This document shows, in pieces, positions 1-9,246 of a stretch of DNA of 48,219 nucleotides. Each line of letters starts with the position of its first letter. The stretch's first letter is position 1. The stretch comes from Nitrospira sp. UBA5698 (GTDB lineage Bacteria; Nitrospirota; Nitrospiria; Nitrospirales; Nitrospiraceae): positions 1 through 48,219 of the forward strand of contig DIHK01000042.1 of assembly GCA_002420115.1 (NCBI GenBank), written 5' to 3'. A model generated the notes under the pieces. That model had not been told where the DNA came from. It saw only the letters and a program-made list of their open reading frames with translations, and ran no database searches. The position numbers and the translations under genes are program-made.

Positions 1-1
1 T

Positions 2-244
2 GCGCTCTGTCCTTCCGATGACAGGTCTCATTGCTATCTCTCCTTCCGCCACATCGTATCTTTCCCGCGGATTCAGGGCGACACCCGGCGATGATCCTGG
101 GGGAATCACCACCGGACTCGCCTGCCAAGTCGGAACCTCACTAAGGAGGTACGTCACTGGACCAGGCAATCCAGTCAGGCCCCGACCCGAGAAGTAGAGA
201 AGCCCTGAATAATCTTTAACCAACATGTATTTCATCCGTCGCAT
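2..244 (-). CDS. Partial ORF running off the left edge, unknown function
   Basis: An open minus-strand frame of about 81 codons starts at ATG 244 (ATG 226 also possible) and runs off the window without a stop. The predicted protein begins MRRMKYML and later contains SSPGVALNPRERYD. I recognise no domain. A plus-strand frame is also open to about position 197, but its translation looks less protein-like. There is no clear ribosome binding site. If real, the gene is divergent from the TonB-dependent receptor, with about 370 bp between them. Confidence is low because only the N-terminal part is visible. Confidence 0.3.
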   Translation of the reverse strand, partial: MRRMKYMLVKDYSGLLYFSGRGLTGLPGPVTYLLSEVPTWQASPVVIPPGSSPGVALNPRERYDVAEGEIAMRPVIGRTER

Positions 245-455
245 GGAGAATGTCTCTACGTAGCACAGCAAATGTCATTCCACGCCTACAACAGGCGCAC
301 GGTGGACTCATCTGTAAATTGTTGCCCGGTTGATCATTCTGATCAAAAACTGAAACCCCTGTTGCATGCAGCGAATGACGCGATCTCACCTTGTGGCTGT
401 GTTGAGATCAGTGCCGACCACTTCCAGGTCCCCGTGTCAGATCGACCAGGCTTGT

Positions 456-484
456 ATCTAATTCGATTCAGTATCGAATTAGAT
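456..484. promoter_or_regulatory. Perfect 12-bp inverted repeat upstream of TonB receptor
   Basis: ATCTAATTCGAT (456-467) and its exact reverse complement ATCGAATTAGAT (473-484) are separated by 5 nt. The element lies about 130-140 bp upstream of the receptor start, in a 245-610 stretch where I see no convincing gene. The size and symmetry fit a dimeric repressor operator or a hairpin in the leader. The regulator is unknown and no match to a Fur box is claimed. Confidence 0.45.
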
Positions 485-610
485 TCACCGGTGGAGCATT
501 GCTCCTCCATCGCTTCAGACAGCGCGCTTCTCTCAAGAATTTCCTTATCGGTTGTGATGACCCTTGTGGTAAACGATTCCCTCGCCACTGACTGACACAG
601 CAAGGTCTGG

Positions 611-2656
611 ATGGAGATGATCGACGTGAGAAAGGGTTGCATACTCGCGATCACGCTCGCTGGAATGAGCATTCCGTTTTTGTGTTGGGCCGAGCCGTCG
701 CTGCCAATCCCTCGAACATCTTCAGCTATTGACCACCAGCTCCAAGAGGAAGCCCTCTATTTGAAAGAAGAAACCGTCAGTATCGCGAGCCGGTACGAGC
801 AGCCGATTTCCAAGGCACCATCAGATGTGTACGTGATTACCGACGAAGACATTCGCAACTCAGGCGCCACTGACATTCCCACCCTGCTGCGACAAGTTCC
901 AGGCTTCGAGGTGATGCAAACCAGCGCCGTTGATTTCAATGTCAGTGTACGCGGTAATAATCAGCTACTCGCCCACAAGCTGCTCATCCTGGTCGACGGC
1001 CGCTCTATCTACATCGATCAATCAGGTCAAGTCTTGTGGAAACTTCTGCCGGTTGCTTTGACAGAAATAAAACGGATCGAAGTCCTGAAGGGCCCAGCGT
1101 CGGCTGTCTATGGATTCAACGCCTTCGACGGCGTCGTAAACATTATCACGAAGTCTCCGGAAGAGATGAAAGGAACGACGCTTCAAGTGGCAGGCGGTGA
1201 GTTGGGAACACTCCTCACCACCGGGGTCCACGCAGGAATGGTAGGGAATTGGGGATACCGCTTATCCGCTGGCCACGAACAGAATCAACGGTGGTCAGAC
1301 CGGAGTGCGCCGGCACTCAATAGTCAGCGGATTGGGGGAATGACGGAATACCATCTTTCACATGGCGGAAAAGTTCGCGCCGAGGCCGGCATCAGCCGTT
1401 CAAATCCCTACAACGGGTTTGTCACAATCGGTGGCACCACAGATACTCATAACGCTCAGGCCCATGCGCTGCTCAGCTATGAACAGAACGGTCTGCTCAT
1501 CCGTGGCTGGTGGAATAATCTTTTTTTCAATCATACCGATGCCTTCTTTCCTGTCCTCACACCGTTATTCACCTCAACTGACCGCTTGGGACGAGCAGGC
1601 GGAAACGCATCGTTCAATTCCTATGATTTGGAAACACGCTACCGATTTACTATTCTTGAGACGCTCACATTGAACGTGGGAAGCAATTTTCGTCATATTG
1701 TGGCGTCCTGGAATCTGCTCAGTACACGGACGGTCGAGAATCGCCTCGGGCTCTATGCTCAAGGAGACTGGCAGGTGCATCGTTCTCTTGAACTCAGTGC
1801 AGGGCTCCGCTATGATCTCGATACCTTCATTGCCCCTACCCTCTCGCCTCGTGGAGCCTTGGTGTACCATTTGAATGCCAATCATGCATTCCGTCTTTCA
1901 AGCTCGGTCGCCCATCGCCCACCAACCACCTTCGATGTCGGTGTACACCATATCAATTCCTTCACCCTTCCAGGATCACCACCCACCACGAGTACCACTT
2001 TAGGCTCTAGCAACGTAAAGCCTGAACAAATCATCTCCTATGAAGCTGGATATCAGGGCTGGTAGTGGGAACACAGACTGCGAACAAGAGTGACTGGCTT
2101 CTTTAATCATATTTCTGATCTGATCACCATCCGCAATCCCACAGGCAATCCGCTAAACCCATCCCTCCCCATAAATGGAGGATCGGCAGATGTGTACGGC
2201 GGAGAAGCTGGTGCAGAAATCCTGATAACCTCCTGGCTCTCCGGATTTGCCAATTATGCTTACCAGGAAGTTGGGCAAAGCCCAAGCGGGTCTGCCCAAC
2301 GAGGGTTTCCACATCACAAGGTTAATGCCGGGCTCCGTATGGCATGGCATCCGTTCACTGGGGAATTGCTCTACCATCATGTGGGGGCTGCATCCTATCC
2401 CTTGTCAGAACTGTTTACGACTCTCGCCCCGTTCTTTCCCCCTGGGACTATCCTTCCTCAAGAACAGGTTCCCAGTTACAACCTCCTTAACCTCCGGCTA
2501 GGCTATCTCCTCTGGCAACAACAGTCTGGTGACAACGTACGGGAAGCGGAGCTGGCCGTTTCCGTGTTCAATGCTCTGAACGACACTCACCGCGAACACC
2601 CGCTGGGCGACCTCCTCGGCACTCGGGTGATGGGCTGGCTGACGGTGAAACTATAA
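611..2656 (+). pseudogene. TonB-dependent outer-membrane receptor interrupted by in-frame TAG
   Basis: The frame encodes a TonB-dependent receptor of about 680 residues, a family that imports siderophores, cobalamin or other metal chelates across the outer membrane. A signal peptide (FLCWAEP region) is followed by a plug domain with VYVITDEDIRNSGATDIP, the VRG segment, LVDGRSIY and IEVLKGPASAVYG. The beta-barrel follows and runs to the C-terminus GWLTVKL. TAG at 2063-2065 interrupts the barrel after YEAGYQGW, and translation resumes in the same frame (WEHRLRTRVTG) with no frameshift. The barrel would be truncated unless the amber codon is suppressed or is a sequencing error. GTG 626 may be the true start, because GGAG at 613-616 is well spaced from it and the peptide then begins RKGCILAITLAG. 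The substrate cannot be told. Confidence 0.8.
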
Positions 2657-2681
2657 CCGGCGTGAAGCGCCCGGGACAATG

Positions 2682-2750
2682 GTTTCAGGTTGTGCAGAAA
2701 CCAAGAATTTCCAACGTGAAACTCGTGTCGTAAACCATGAAACCTGAAAC
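2682..2750. repeat. Inverted repeat downstream of TonB receptor
   Basis: GTTTCAGGTT (2682-2691) is repeated in inverted orientation as AACCTGAAAC (2741-2750), with 49 nt between. It lies just after the receptor stop in the 2657-3039 gap. It may form a transcript-end hairpin. Apart from this and the metH-derived repeat at 2919-2993, I see nothing convincing in this gap. Confidence 0.35.
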
Positions 2751-2918
2751 ATCAGATTTGAAACCGTCTGGCTCACTCCCACGGCACGAAGGAGATTGGC
2801 GCTGGTCGCTATAGGCGGTACTTACAGTCGTCCTCGAACGTTTTGAGAAGAGGTGACGTTTGACATGACGCTCTCGGAACTACGGCAGGAGTCATGCTCC
2901 ACCTGGAATCGTATCGCT

Positions 2919-2993
2919 ATCAGCCACCAGCGATGCGGCACGATCAGGATATGTCTTTCTCAGGCTCGTAGTTTAGGTTCGGCGAGAGCCAGC
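2919..2993 (-). repeat. Distal copy of the metH 3' end (75 bp)
   Basis: This 75-bp segment matches 3740-3814 with three mismatches. The matching segment covers the last dozen codons of metH, its stop codon and about 37 bp downstream. It is in the same orientation as metH but lies on the far side of the toxin-antitoxin pair. Here the metH stop triplet position has changed (TTT in place of TTA on the plus strand). It looks like a by-product of insertion or tandem duplication. Confidence 0.85.
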
Positions 2994-3039
2994 TACCTGT
3001 TGCAGGGTTAGATGGGTCGACTCAGACTCTGTCGTCATG

Positions 3040-3456
3040 CTATGGAGTACGCATTGCCCGCATAAACTCGGACACCGTCATGATCTGAATGGATCGAAAC
3101 CGTTTCAGAGTCACGAGATGGTGATCGCCCGACACAACCACCTGACAACTCCCTTTTACCGCAATTCCAAGGAAGAGATTATCGGATGGATCGGCAGTGA
3201 CCACATCAAGGGTGGGCGGCACAACTAACTGTGTGATGGACAAGAGATCGTCAACAAATGGCGCGATTTCTTCAGGGGAAAAACCGAACTTTGGATAACC
3301 GAGGACACGGATGAATTCTTCGATTGCGGCCGTCGAAGAAATGAGTTCGACACGCCCCGCACGAACGACCTCAAGCGCACGTCGTGGAGTTCCGGACCAA
3401 AGATAGGCAGAGACGAGGATGTTGGTGTCAAAGACCGCCCGTTCAATCCTTGACAT
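3040..3456 (-). CDS. PIN-domain toxin (VapC-like ribonuclease)
   Basis: A 138-residue protein of the PIN family, predicted Mg2+-dependent ribonucleases that serve as toxins in type II toxin-antitoxin systems. The first catalytic Asp is in VFDTNILVSAY. Conserved acids follow in STAAIEEF, TADPSDN and VSGDHHL. This matches the subgroup annotated as putative toxin-antitoxin system toxin component, PIN family. I chose ATG 3456; an upstream TTG at 3483 would add nine residues. The start overlaps the upstream antitoxin gene by 14 bp, the usual coupled arrangement with the antitoxin first. The pair sits between two copies of the metH 3' end. The RNA target is unknown. Confidence 0.85.
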   Translation of the reverse strand: MSRIERAVFDTNILVSAYLWSGTPRRALEVVRAGRVELISSTAAIEEFIRVLGYPKFGFSPEEIAPFVDDLLSITQLVVPPTLDVVTADPSDNLFLGIAVKGSCQVVVSGDHHLVTLKRFRSIQIMTVSEFMRAMRTP

Positions 3457-3682
3457 TCCTGACTTCGTGAACAATCGAGGCAATCCGCCGCAATGAAAAC
3501 TTGCGAAGCCCTTTTCGCGTCACCAACCGCTTACTATAGGAATAGATAGATGCCATGGCAGGCTGCCGTCTACCAGAAGCAAGCCGATCCACAAAATCGA
3601 GGACTGCAGCTTGTTTCTTCGCCGGAAGCCGACGAAGCTTACGGATGATCGTATCACTGCGCGTGGCCGACGAGTGCCTCAC
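3443..3682 (-). CDS. Antitoxin partner of the PIN toxin
   Basis: A 79-residue basic protein immediately upstream of, and overlapping, the PIN toxin gene. The N-terminal half holds an amphipathic helix (LPAKKQAAVLDFVDRLASG), a pattern common in short VapB or DUF2281-like antitoxins. The C-terminal part is Arg/Lys-rich. The likely role is to neutralise the toxin and autoregulate the operon, inferred from position, size and overlap, not from a diagnostic motif. Its promoter must lie within or next to the metH 3' repeat at 3740-3814. Confidence 0.7.
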   Translation of the reverse strand: MRHSSATRSDTIIRKLRRLPAKKQAAVLDFVDRLASGRRQPAMASIYSYSKRLVTRKGLRKFSLRRIASIVHEVRNVKD

Positions 3683-3739
3683 TGAGGCCCCCTTCCCCTC
3701 ATAACTCGACGAGCTGAAAGCATTGTACGCTGTTCTTCA

Positions 3740-3814
3740 ATCAGACACCAGCGATGCGGCACGATCAGTATATGTCTTACTCAGGCTCGTAGTTTAGGTT
3801 CGGCGAGAGCCAGC
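3740..3814 (-). repeat. metH 3' end, proximal copy of the flanking repeat
   Basis: This segment contains the real end of metH (stop TAA at 3777-3779) and its downstream sequence, and matches 2919-2993 at 72 of 75 positions. The two copies bracket 746 bp that contain only the toxin-antitoxin pair. Direct repeats of a host gene's 3' end on either side of a module resemble att sites of elements that restore their target gene. No integrase is present. Confidence 0.85.
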
Positions 3815-6800
3815 GCTCAACCGTGCGAAGATCCATCCCTTTGCGACGAGCATAGTCTTCAACTTGGTCTTTCCCGATCTTGCCGACAGCGAAGTATTTC
3901 GCGTCCGGGTGAGCCAAATAGAATCCGCTGACCGCCGCAGCCGGCCACATCGCGTAGCTTTCTGTCAGGGTGATGCCGGCATTCTTTTCAACTGACAAGA
4001 GATCGAACAAGAGTCGCTTTTCGGTATGGTCCGGGCAGGCCGGATAGCCCGGCGCCGGACGGATCCCCCGGTACTTTTCACGGATCAGCTCCTCATTCGT
4101 CAGTTGTTCTTTCTTGCCGTACCCCCACTCGTCTCTGACTCGCTTATGGAGAAATTCGGCGAACGCCTCAGCCAGCCGGTCCGCAAGCGCCTTGGCCATA
4201 ATGGAGTTATAGTCGTCATGATCCCGATCGAACTGTTTGCAGAGCTCTTCCAAGCCCAAACCAGCCGTCACGGCGAATGCCCCGATGTAATCCTGCCGGC
4301 CTGAATCTTTTGATGCCACATAATCCGCGAGCGAGAGATTTGGCTGCCCAGCCGGCTTTTCCGATTGCTGTCGCAAATGATGGATCGTCGTGAGCACGGT
4401 CTTCCGCGAGGCATCCGCATACAATTCGATGTCGTCCCCGACCGACGCAGCCGCAAAGAAGCCGTAGACTCCCTTGGCTGTGAGCTGTCGCTTCTTGATG
4501 ATTTCATCGAGGAGCCGACGCGCATCGTCAAAGAGTTCTTGAGCTCTTGGCCCGATGGTCGGATCCTCGAAGATCGTTGGGTAACGTCCCTTCAACTCCC
4601 AGGTATGGAAGAAGGGCGACCAATCGATATAGGGAATCAGCTCGACCAGCGGCTGGTCCCCAATGGTTTGAATGCCCAGGACGGCCGGTGTTGGGATATC
4701 GGCCTGGTCCCAGTGTGAGACGAACTGATTGGCACGAGCCTTGGCGATCGGAAGGAGCAACTTGGCCCCCCGGTCCTGGTGCGATTGTCGCATCCGCTCG
4801 TAGTCGTCCTTGACTTGCTGTACGAACCCTTCCCGTTGTGTGTGGCTCACCAGGCTTCCCACGACACCCACCGCGCGCGAGGCATCGAGTACGTGAACAA
4901 CGCCCCGCCCATAGGAAGGCGCAATCTTCACCGCCGTGTGGGCTTTACTCGTGGTCGCCCCGCCGATCAAGAGGGGCACCTCGAACCCTTCACGAGTCAT
5001 TTCTTTGGCCACATGCACCATCTCATCGAGTGACGGCGTAATCAGCCCGCTCAGGCCGATGATGTCGGCATGGTTCTCCCGTGCCGCAGCAAGAATTTTT
5101 TCACAGGGCACCATCACACCGAGATCGATCACTTCATAGTTGTTACACCCCAACACGACACCGACGATGTTCTTGCCGATGTCATGCACATCGCCCTTCA
5201 CCGTTGCCAGCAGCACCTTGCCCTGCGATTGAAAGTTGCCCGACCGCTTCTTCTCCTCCTCCATGAAGGGCATGAGATAGGCCACGGCCTTCTTCATGAC
5301 ACGCGCGCTCTTCACGACCTGCGGTAAGAACATCTTGCCTGACCCGAACAGATCGCCGACCACGTTCATGCCGGCCATTAACGGGCCTTCGATCACTTCA
5401 ATCGGCTTGGCGTATTTCTGACGCGCCTCCTCAGTGTCTGTGTCTATAAAATCCGTGATGCCCTTGACGAGGGCATGGGAGAGCCGATCCTCCACCGTCC
5501 CCTTGCGCCACTCGTCGTCCTTGACCGCCGCCTTTCCTTTCGCTTTGACGGTTTCAGCAAACGTGACCAGGCGTTCAGTCGCATCAGGCCGACGATTCAG
5601 CAACACGTCTTCCACCAGTTCGAGCAGATCTTTGGGAATTTCCTCGTACACGGCCAATTGCCCGGCATTGACGATGCCCATATCCAACCCGGCCTTGACG
5701 GCGTGATAGAGAAATGCCGCGTGCATGGCTTCGCGCACGACATTGTTGCCGCGGAACGAAAAGGAGATATTGCTGATCCCGCCACTGACCTTGGCCCCCG
5801 GCAGATTCTGTTTGAGCCAGCGCGTGGCTTCGATAAAGTTGACCGCGTAATTATTGTGTTCTTCAATGCCCGTCGCCACAGTCAAAATATTCGGGTCGAA
5901 GATGATGTCTTGCGGAGGAAACCCAACCTGCTCTGTCAGGATTTTGTAGGAACGTGAGCAGATGTCCCGTTTCCTCTCCAGCGTGTCGGCCTGGCCTTTC
6001 TCATCAAAGGCCATCACGACGACCGCCGCGCCGTAGCGACGGATCAGTGTCGCCTGATCGATGAATTTCTGCTCGCCTTCTTTCAAGCTGATACTATTCA
6101 CAACTGCTTTACCCTGGATATTCTTCAGACCGGTCTCCAGGACCTCCCACTTGGAACTGTCCACCATGATCGGCACTTTACAGATATCCGGCTCCGAGGC
6201 GACCAGCCGAAGGAACTTCTCCATGGCCGCCTTGGAATCGAGCATGCCCTCGTCCATATTGATGTCGATGATCTGGGCCCCACCCTCGACTTGTTGACGC
6301 GCTACCGACAAAGCCGCCTCATAATCCCCTGTAAGAATCAGCTTGGCGAAGGCCGGCGAGCCGGTCACGTTCGTGCGTTCACCGATATTGACGAAGTTCG
6401 AATCAGGCCTGATCGTCACGGCTTCGAGTCCGCTCAAGCGCGTGTAGGGCTCAACCGTCGATGGCACATGCGGCTTCACCCCGCGCACCGCATCCGCGAT
6501 ATGCTGAATGTGGGCCGGTGTCGTGCCGCAACAGCCTCCGACGATATTCAACCATCCATTGTTCACCCAGTCGCGCAACTGAGGCGCCAAGGTTTCCGGT
6601 GTCTCTGGAAATCCGGTCGGCAACAGAGGATTCGGCAGACCGGCGTTGGGATGGGCACTGATGTAAATCGGCGCGATCCGGGACAGGTCTTCGATCAACG
6701 GACGCATTTCTTTCGGCCCCAACGCGCAATTCATCCCCACGCTCAACAGCGGAACATGGGAGATTGAATTCCAAAATGCCTCGACCGTCTGACCGGTCAC

Positions 6801-7472
6801 CCCGCGGTTACTACCGGCCTGGATGAACGTCACCGACGCCATAATCGGAACCCGCCGGGCCCCGGACGCAAAGGCCTCTTGAATCGCGAAGAATGCCGCC
6901 TTGGCATTTAAGGTATCAAAAATGGTTTCGACCAATAGCAGATCCGCGCCCCCGTCGAGCAACCCGCGCACCTGCTCGCCGTACGCCAGGACCAGTTCGT
7001 CATACGTTGTACCCCTGGCAGCAGGGTTATTCACATCGGTAGAAATCGATGAGGTCTTCGTCGTCGGGCCGATCGCCCCGGCGACGAAACATCGCCGTCC
7101 CGGCTGTGCCTGTTCCACAGCAACGACGGCTCGTCTCGCACACTCAGCACCGGCTTTGGACAACTCATACCCGAGCCGGTCCATGCCGTAATCCGCCAGC
7201 GAGATGGCTTGTGAGTTGAACGTGTTGGTCTCGATGATGTCCGCCCCGGCCTCCAAATACTGCCGATGAATGTCTTCGATGACCGACGGCTGCGTGAGAT
7301 TCAGCAGATCGTTATGCCCCTTGAGGTCCTTATTCCAATCCTTGAAGCGCTCGCCCCGAAAGGCCGCCTCATCCAGTTTCCGCTGCTGAATCATCGTCCC
7401 CATCGCGCCATCAAGGATCAGGATCCGTTCATTCAGCATCTCCACGATGGGCCATTTCTCTTGTCTGAGCAT
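3777..7472 (-). CDS. metH: Cobalamin-dependent methionine synthase
   Basis: Full-length MetH of 1,231 residues, which transfers a methyl group from 5-methyltetrahydrofolate through cobalamin to homocysteine in the cytoplasm. The homocysteine domain opens with ILDGAMGTMIQ. Its zinc ligands are the Cys in VGMNCALGP (about 249) and the pair in GGCCGTTP (about 314-315). The pterin domain follows with FVNIGERTNVTGS (about 360) and IIDINMDEGML. The B12 domain has VKGDVHDIGKNIVG (761 onward, axial His about 763), and the reactivation domain has RPAPGYPACPDHTEK (1138 onward). ATG 7472 is preferred over GTG 7478 because AGAAGG is well spaced before it. All catalytic signatures are intact. I see no convincing riboswitch in the 120-bp leader. 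Confidence 0.97.
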   Translation of the reverse strand: MLRQEKWPIVEMLNERILILDGAMGTMIQQRKLDEAAFRGERFKDWNKDLKGHNDLLNLTQPSVIEDIHRQYLEAGADIIETNTFNSQAISLADYGMDRLGYELSKAGAECARRAVVAVEQAQPGRRCFVAGAIGPTTKTSSISTDVNNPAARGTTYDELVLAYGEQVRGLLDGGADLLLVETIFDTLNAKAAFFAIQEAFASGARRVPIMASVTFIQAGSNRGVTGQTVEAFWNSISHVPLLSVGMNCALGPKEMRPLIEDLSRIAPIYISAHPNAGLPNPLLPTGFPETPETLAPQLRDWVNNGWLNIVGGCCGTTPAHIQHIADAVRGVKPHVPSTVEPYTRLSGLEAVTIRPDSNFVNIGERTNVTGSPAFAKLILTGDYEAALSVARQQVEGGAQIIDINMDEGMLDSKAAMEKFLRLVASEPDICKVPIMVDSSKWEVLETGLKNIQGKAVVNSISLKEGEQKFIDQATLIRRYGAAVVVMAFDEKGQADTLERKRDICSRSYKILTEQVGFPPQDIIFDPNILTVATGIEEHNNYAVNFIEATRWLKQNLPGAKVSGGISNISFSFRGNNVVREAMHAAFLYHAVKAGLDMGIVNAGQLAVYEEIPKDLLELVEDVLLNRRPDATERLVTFAETVKAKGKAAVKDDEWRKGTVEDRLSHALVKGITDFIDTDTEEARQKYAKPIEVIEGPLMAGMNVVGDLFGSGKMFLPQVVKSARVMKKAVAYLMPFMEEEKKRSGNFQSQGKVLLATVKGDVHDIGKNIVGVVLGCNNYEVIDLGVMVPCEKILAAARENHADIIGLSGLITPSLDEMVHVAKEMTREGFEVPLLIGGATTSKAHTAVKIAPSYGRGVVHVLDASRAVGVVGSLVSHTQREGFVQQVKDDYERMRQSHQDRGAKLLLPIAKARANQFVSHWDQADIPTPAVLGIQTIGDQPLVELIPYIDWSPFFHTWELKGRYPTIFEDPTIGPRAQELFDDARRLLDEIIKKRQLTAKGVYGFFAAASVGDDIELYADASRKTVLTTIHHLRQQSEKPAGQPNLSLADYVASKDSGRQDYIGAFAVTAGLGLEELCKQFDRDHDDYNSIMAKALADRLAEAFAEFLHKRVRDEWGYGKKEQLTNEELIREKYRGIRPAPGYPACPDHTEKRLLFDLLSVEKNAGITLTESYAMWPAAAVSGFYLAHPDAKYFAVGKIGKDQVEDYARRKGMDLRTVERWLSPNLNYEPE

Positions 7473-7518
7473 TGTCACCTTCTCTCAGGATCGGATAGTT
7501 GTTGAGTGATTCGTTGCG

Positions 7519-7548
7519 ATCATACTGGAAGGTCTTCCGACGCGGCAA
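7519..7548 (-). promoter_or_regulatory. Candidate sigma-70 promoter of metH
   Basis: On the minus strand TTGCCG (7543-7548) and TATGAT (7519-7524) are 18 bp apart, about 47 bp before the metH start. The spacer contains the palindrome GGAAGGTCTTCC (7527-7538), which could be an operator. Assigned by eye; the -35 box matches consensus at four of six positions. Confidence 0.45.
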
Positions 7549-7592
7549 GCCGGCGGTCATTTTCTTGACATGAATTTGGATGCCTCGCTACG

Positions 7593-8387
7593 ATGCCGGT
7601 GATGTCCCTCTCGACCCTCCTCCGCTCCACCACGCGTGCCCTTGTCTTGTGCGGCCTCCTGCTCGCTGCTTTCCCCTCGATCACACTGGCAACTCCTTAT
7701 TTCGAAGACGGTTTCCTCGGGCTTTCCCAACAAGAATTGCACGAGAAGCTTGGCAGGCCTCAAGCGGTGCGTGACCGTAAGTCCGCGCTCAGGGTCTTCA
7801 CGTATTACCCGATCACGGATTGGGCGACCTATTTCAGCAAACTGGTCTCTCCCGAGAACGGCGAGGATGTGTATACGTTTACCCGCGAAGGAATCGAGAT
7901 CCGCTATTCATTCAGCTATGCGGTCGACCTGAATGGTGACGATGAGAATCGTCCGCTCATCGTGCGGTTGGTCGACATCGAGTTTCCCCACCCGATCCCT
8001 ATGACCAGACTCCCCTCACTGATTCCTGAATTTCACCCCTCATCGGATCCGACCAGTCCCACGTTTCGATCGAATATTTGGGTACTGCTGTTTCAAGGAC
8101 CTGCTTCACCGGACGCCCGCTTCATCGTCAAGGAACCAGGCAAGGATCAGCTCGATTGGACTCTCTGCTTTCAACTTTTCTCACTGCAGGGACTTCCTGA
8201 CCGTCTGACAAGAGAGTCACGAATCGATCGCGTCGAGATCGGCGCACAGAGCGTGGAGTTCATCACAAGGCGATTACGACACACACATGAACCGACCCTC
8301 AACCCTTTTTCTCCTCAATTCGAGAAGCAATCGGTCCCCCCACCGCGGTCGTTGAAAGCCATCCCGGTTCCTCACTATGCGGAATAG
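7593..8387 (+). CDS. Exported protein with SmpA/OmlA-like N-terminal motif, unknown function
   Basis: A 264-residue protein with a signal peptide (LVLCGLLLAAFPSITLATP). The mature N-terminus, GLSQQELHEKLGRPQAV, resembles the helix-turn segment of SmpA/BamE-like domains. The rest (YYPITDWATYFSKL, GEDVYTFTREGIEIRYSF) gives no named family and is probably periplasmic. TTGACA at 7565-7570 with TACGAT 18 bp later would place transcription start almost at the first codon, so ATG 7602 may be used instead. It is divergent from metH; nothing links it functionally to its neighbours. Confidence 0.7.
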   Translation: MPVMSLSTLLRSTTRALVLCGLLLAAFPSITLATPYFEDGFLGLSQQELHEKLGRPQAVRDRKSALRVFTYYPITDWATYFSKLVSPENGEDVYTFTREGIEIRYSFSYAVDLNGDDENRPLIVRLVDIEFPHPIPMTRLPSLIPEFHPSSDPTSPTFRSNIWVLLFQGPASPDARFIVKEPGKDQLDWTLCFQLFSLQGLPDRLTRESRIDRVEIGAQSVEFITRRLRHTHEPTLNPFSPQFEKQSVPPPRSLKAIPVPHYAE

Positions 8388-8389
8388 CT

Positions 8390-8466
8390 AGGCGTATCTC
8401 GTGAATCGTCGTACGTGAAGCGTCTTTATCCGAAACGACATACGCTTCACGAACTACGAACGACGC
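8390..8466. repeat. REP-1 intergenic palindrome, copy A
   Basis: One of seven copies of an imperfect palindrome built from GTGAAGCGT and its complement ACGCTTCAC around a variable middle (here TTATCCGAAACGACAT). It lies between convergent genes (plus-strand gene ending 8387, minus-strand gene ending 8525), so it could act as a bidirectional transcript end. Confidence 0.8.
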
Positions 8467-8524
8467 ATAAGGTTGCTGTTGCCTATTGGTGGTCGTCTGA
8501 GAAGGGCCCAAAAAGTAACGCGGG

Positions 8525-9073
8525 CTAAGGCGAGACCTGAAGACGATTCTGCTGAGTTTGTCCTGCAGCGACCGCTTTCTCTTTCATGCGATCCATTGGG
8601 CCACCGTCGCTGGTGTACATGAGTACGGGTGTCCCAATCCCCAAGACGATCAAGAGGCCCAAGGCCAACAAGCGCACCATCGGACTGTTTTTACTGAAAA
8701 ACATGATGAGCAGCAGGACCACCGCAGCGATGCCGGCTTGAGTCACAATCTTTGACTGCTCCGGTGCCAACCCGGCCACATCAACATGCACCGATGACAG
8801 CTCCCAGCCAAAATTCTTAGCTTGTGCTTTGACTTTGTCTTGCACGGACTGCAGCGTCGACGGCGGCTTCGTCACCGCATCGGGTTGCTCATGTGCTTTC
8901 ACCTTCGCTCGAAACTTTTGGGGAATGGTTTCCAGCGCATCCGTGTAGACCAAATTGCCCTGCTCATCGATATACGAATAGATCGTTGTCGCCCAGGCTT
9001 CAACAGAAAGTCCAGGCCCCAGCACGACACAGAGCCATATGAACAACACCCAACCGCACTGCTTGACGATCAT
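8525..9073 (-). CDS. DUF4124-type exported protein with C-terminal membrane segments
   Basis: A 182-residue protein. A signal peptide (LCVVLGPGLSVEAWA) is followed by TTIYSYIDEQGNLVYTD, the typical start of DUF4124 domains, which occur in many exported proteins without known function. The central region, VQDKVKAQAKNFGW, is helical. Two hydrophobic segments follow (IAAVVLLLIMFFS and LLALGLLIVLGIGTPVLMY). The protein is probably anchored in the inner membrane with the small domain in the periplasm. It is monocistronic as far as can be seen. A TATACT-like -10 lies upstream in the 9074-9196 gap. Confidence 0.7.
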   Translation of the reverse strand: MIVKQCGWVLFIWLCVVLGPGLSVEAWATTIYSYIDEQGNLVYTDALETIPQKFRAKVKAHEQPDAVTKPPSTLQSVQDKVKAQAKNFGWELSSVHVDVAGLAPEQSKIVTQAGIAAVVLLLIMFFSKNSPMVRLLALGLLIVLGIGTPVLMYTSDGGPMDRMKEKAVAAGQTQQNRLQVSP

Positions 9074-9196
9074 GTCTCGACCTACCTCGTTATATGCTCA
9101 CCGCAGAGAATCTCAGGACTTCCCCGATGTTTTTGCCCTATTAAGTATAGCTAGCTTTATATCCATTTGATTTTACAGGTCATTAATCACACTTCC

Positions 9197-9226
9197 TTGA
9201 CTCTGGCGTAAGTGCGCTGTTAGCAT
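9197..9226 (+). promoter_or_regulatory. Candidate promoter of the 9247 gene
   Basis: TTGACT (9197-9202) and TAGCAT (9221-9226) are separated by 18 bp, with the gene start 20 bp downstream. The -35 box is strong (5/6) and the -10 box weak (4/6). No other candidate is better placed in the 9074-9246 gap. Confidence 0.4.
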
Positions 9227-9246
9227 CTCAATCTTTTAATTACACC

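Noticed and set aside
583..589. GCCACTG resembling the B12-box of a cobalamin riboswitch before the TonB receptor
   Set aside because: The other conserved segments of a cobalamin riboswitch are absent and the site lies too close to the start codon.
272..672. Overlapping ORFs of about 107 and 109 codons on opposite strands upstream of the receptor
   Set aside because: Neither translation resembles a protein family, and the palindrome at 456-484 lies inside both. No ribosome binding site.
2865..3011. Short plus-strand ORF beginning MTLSELRQE
   Set aside because: Its second half is the metH-derived repeat read in the wrong direction; no support for a real protein.
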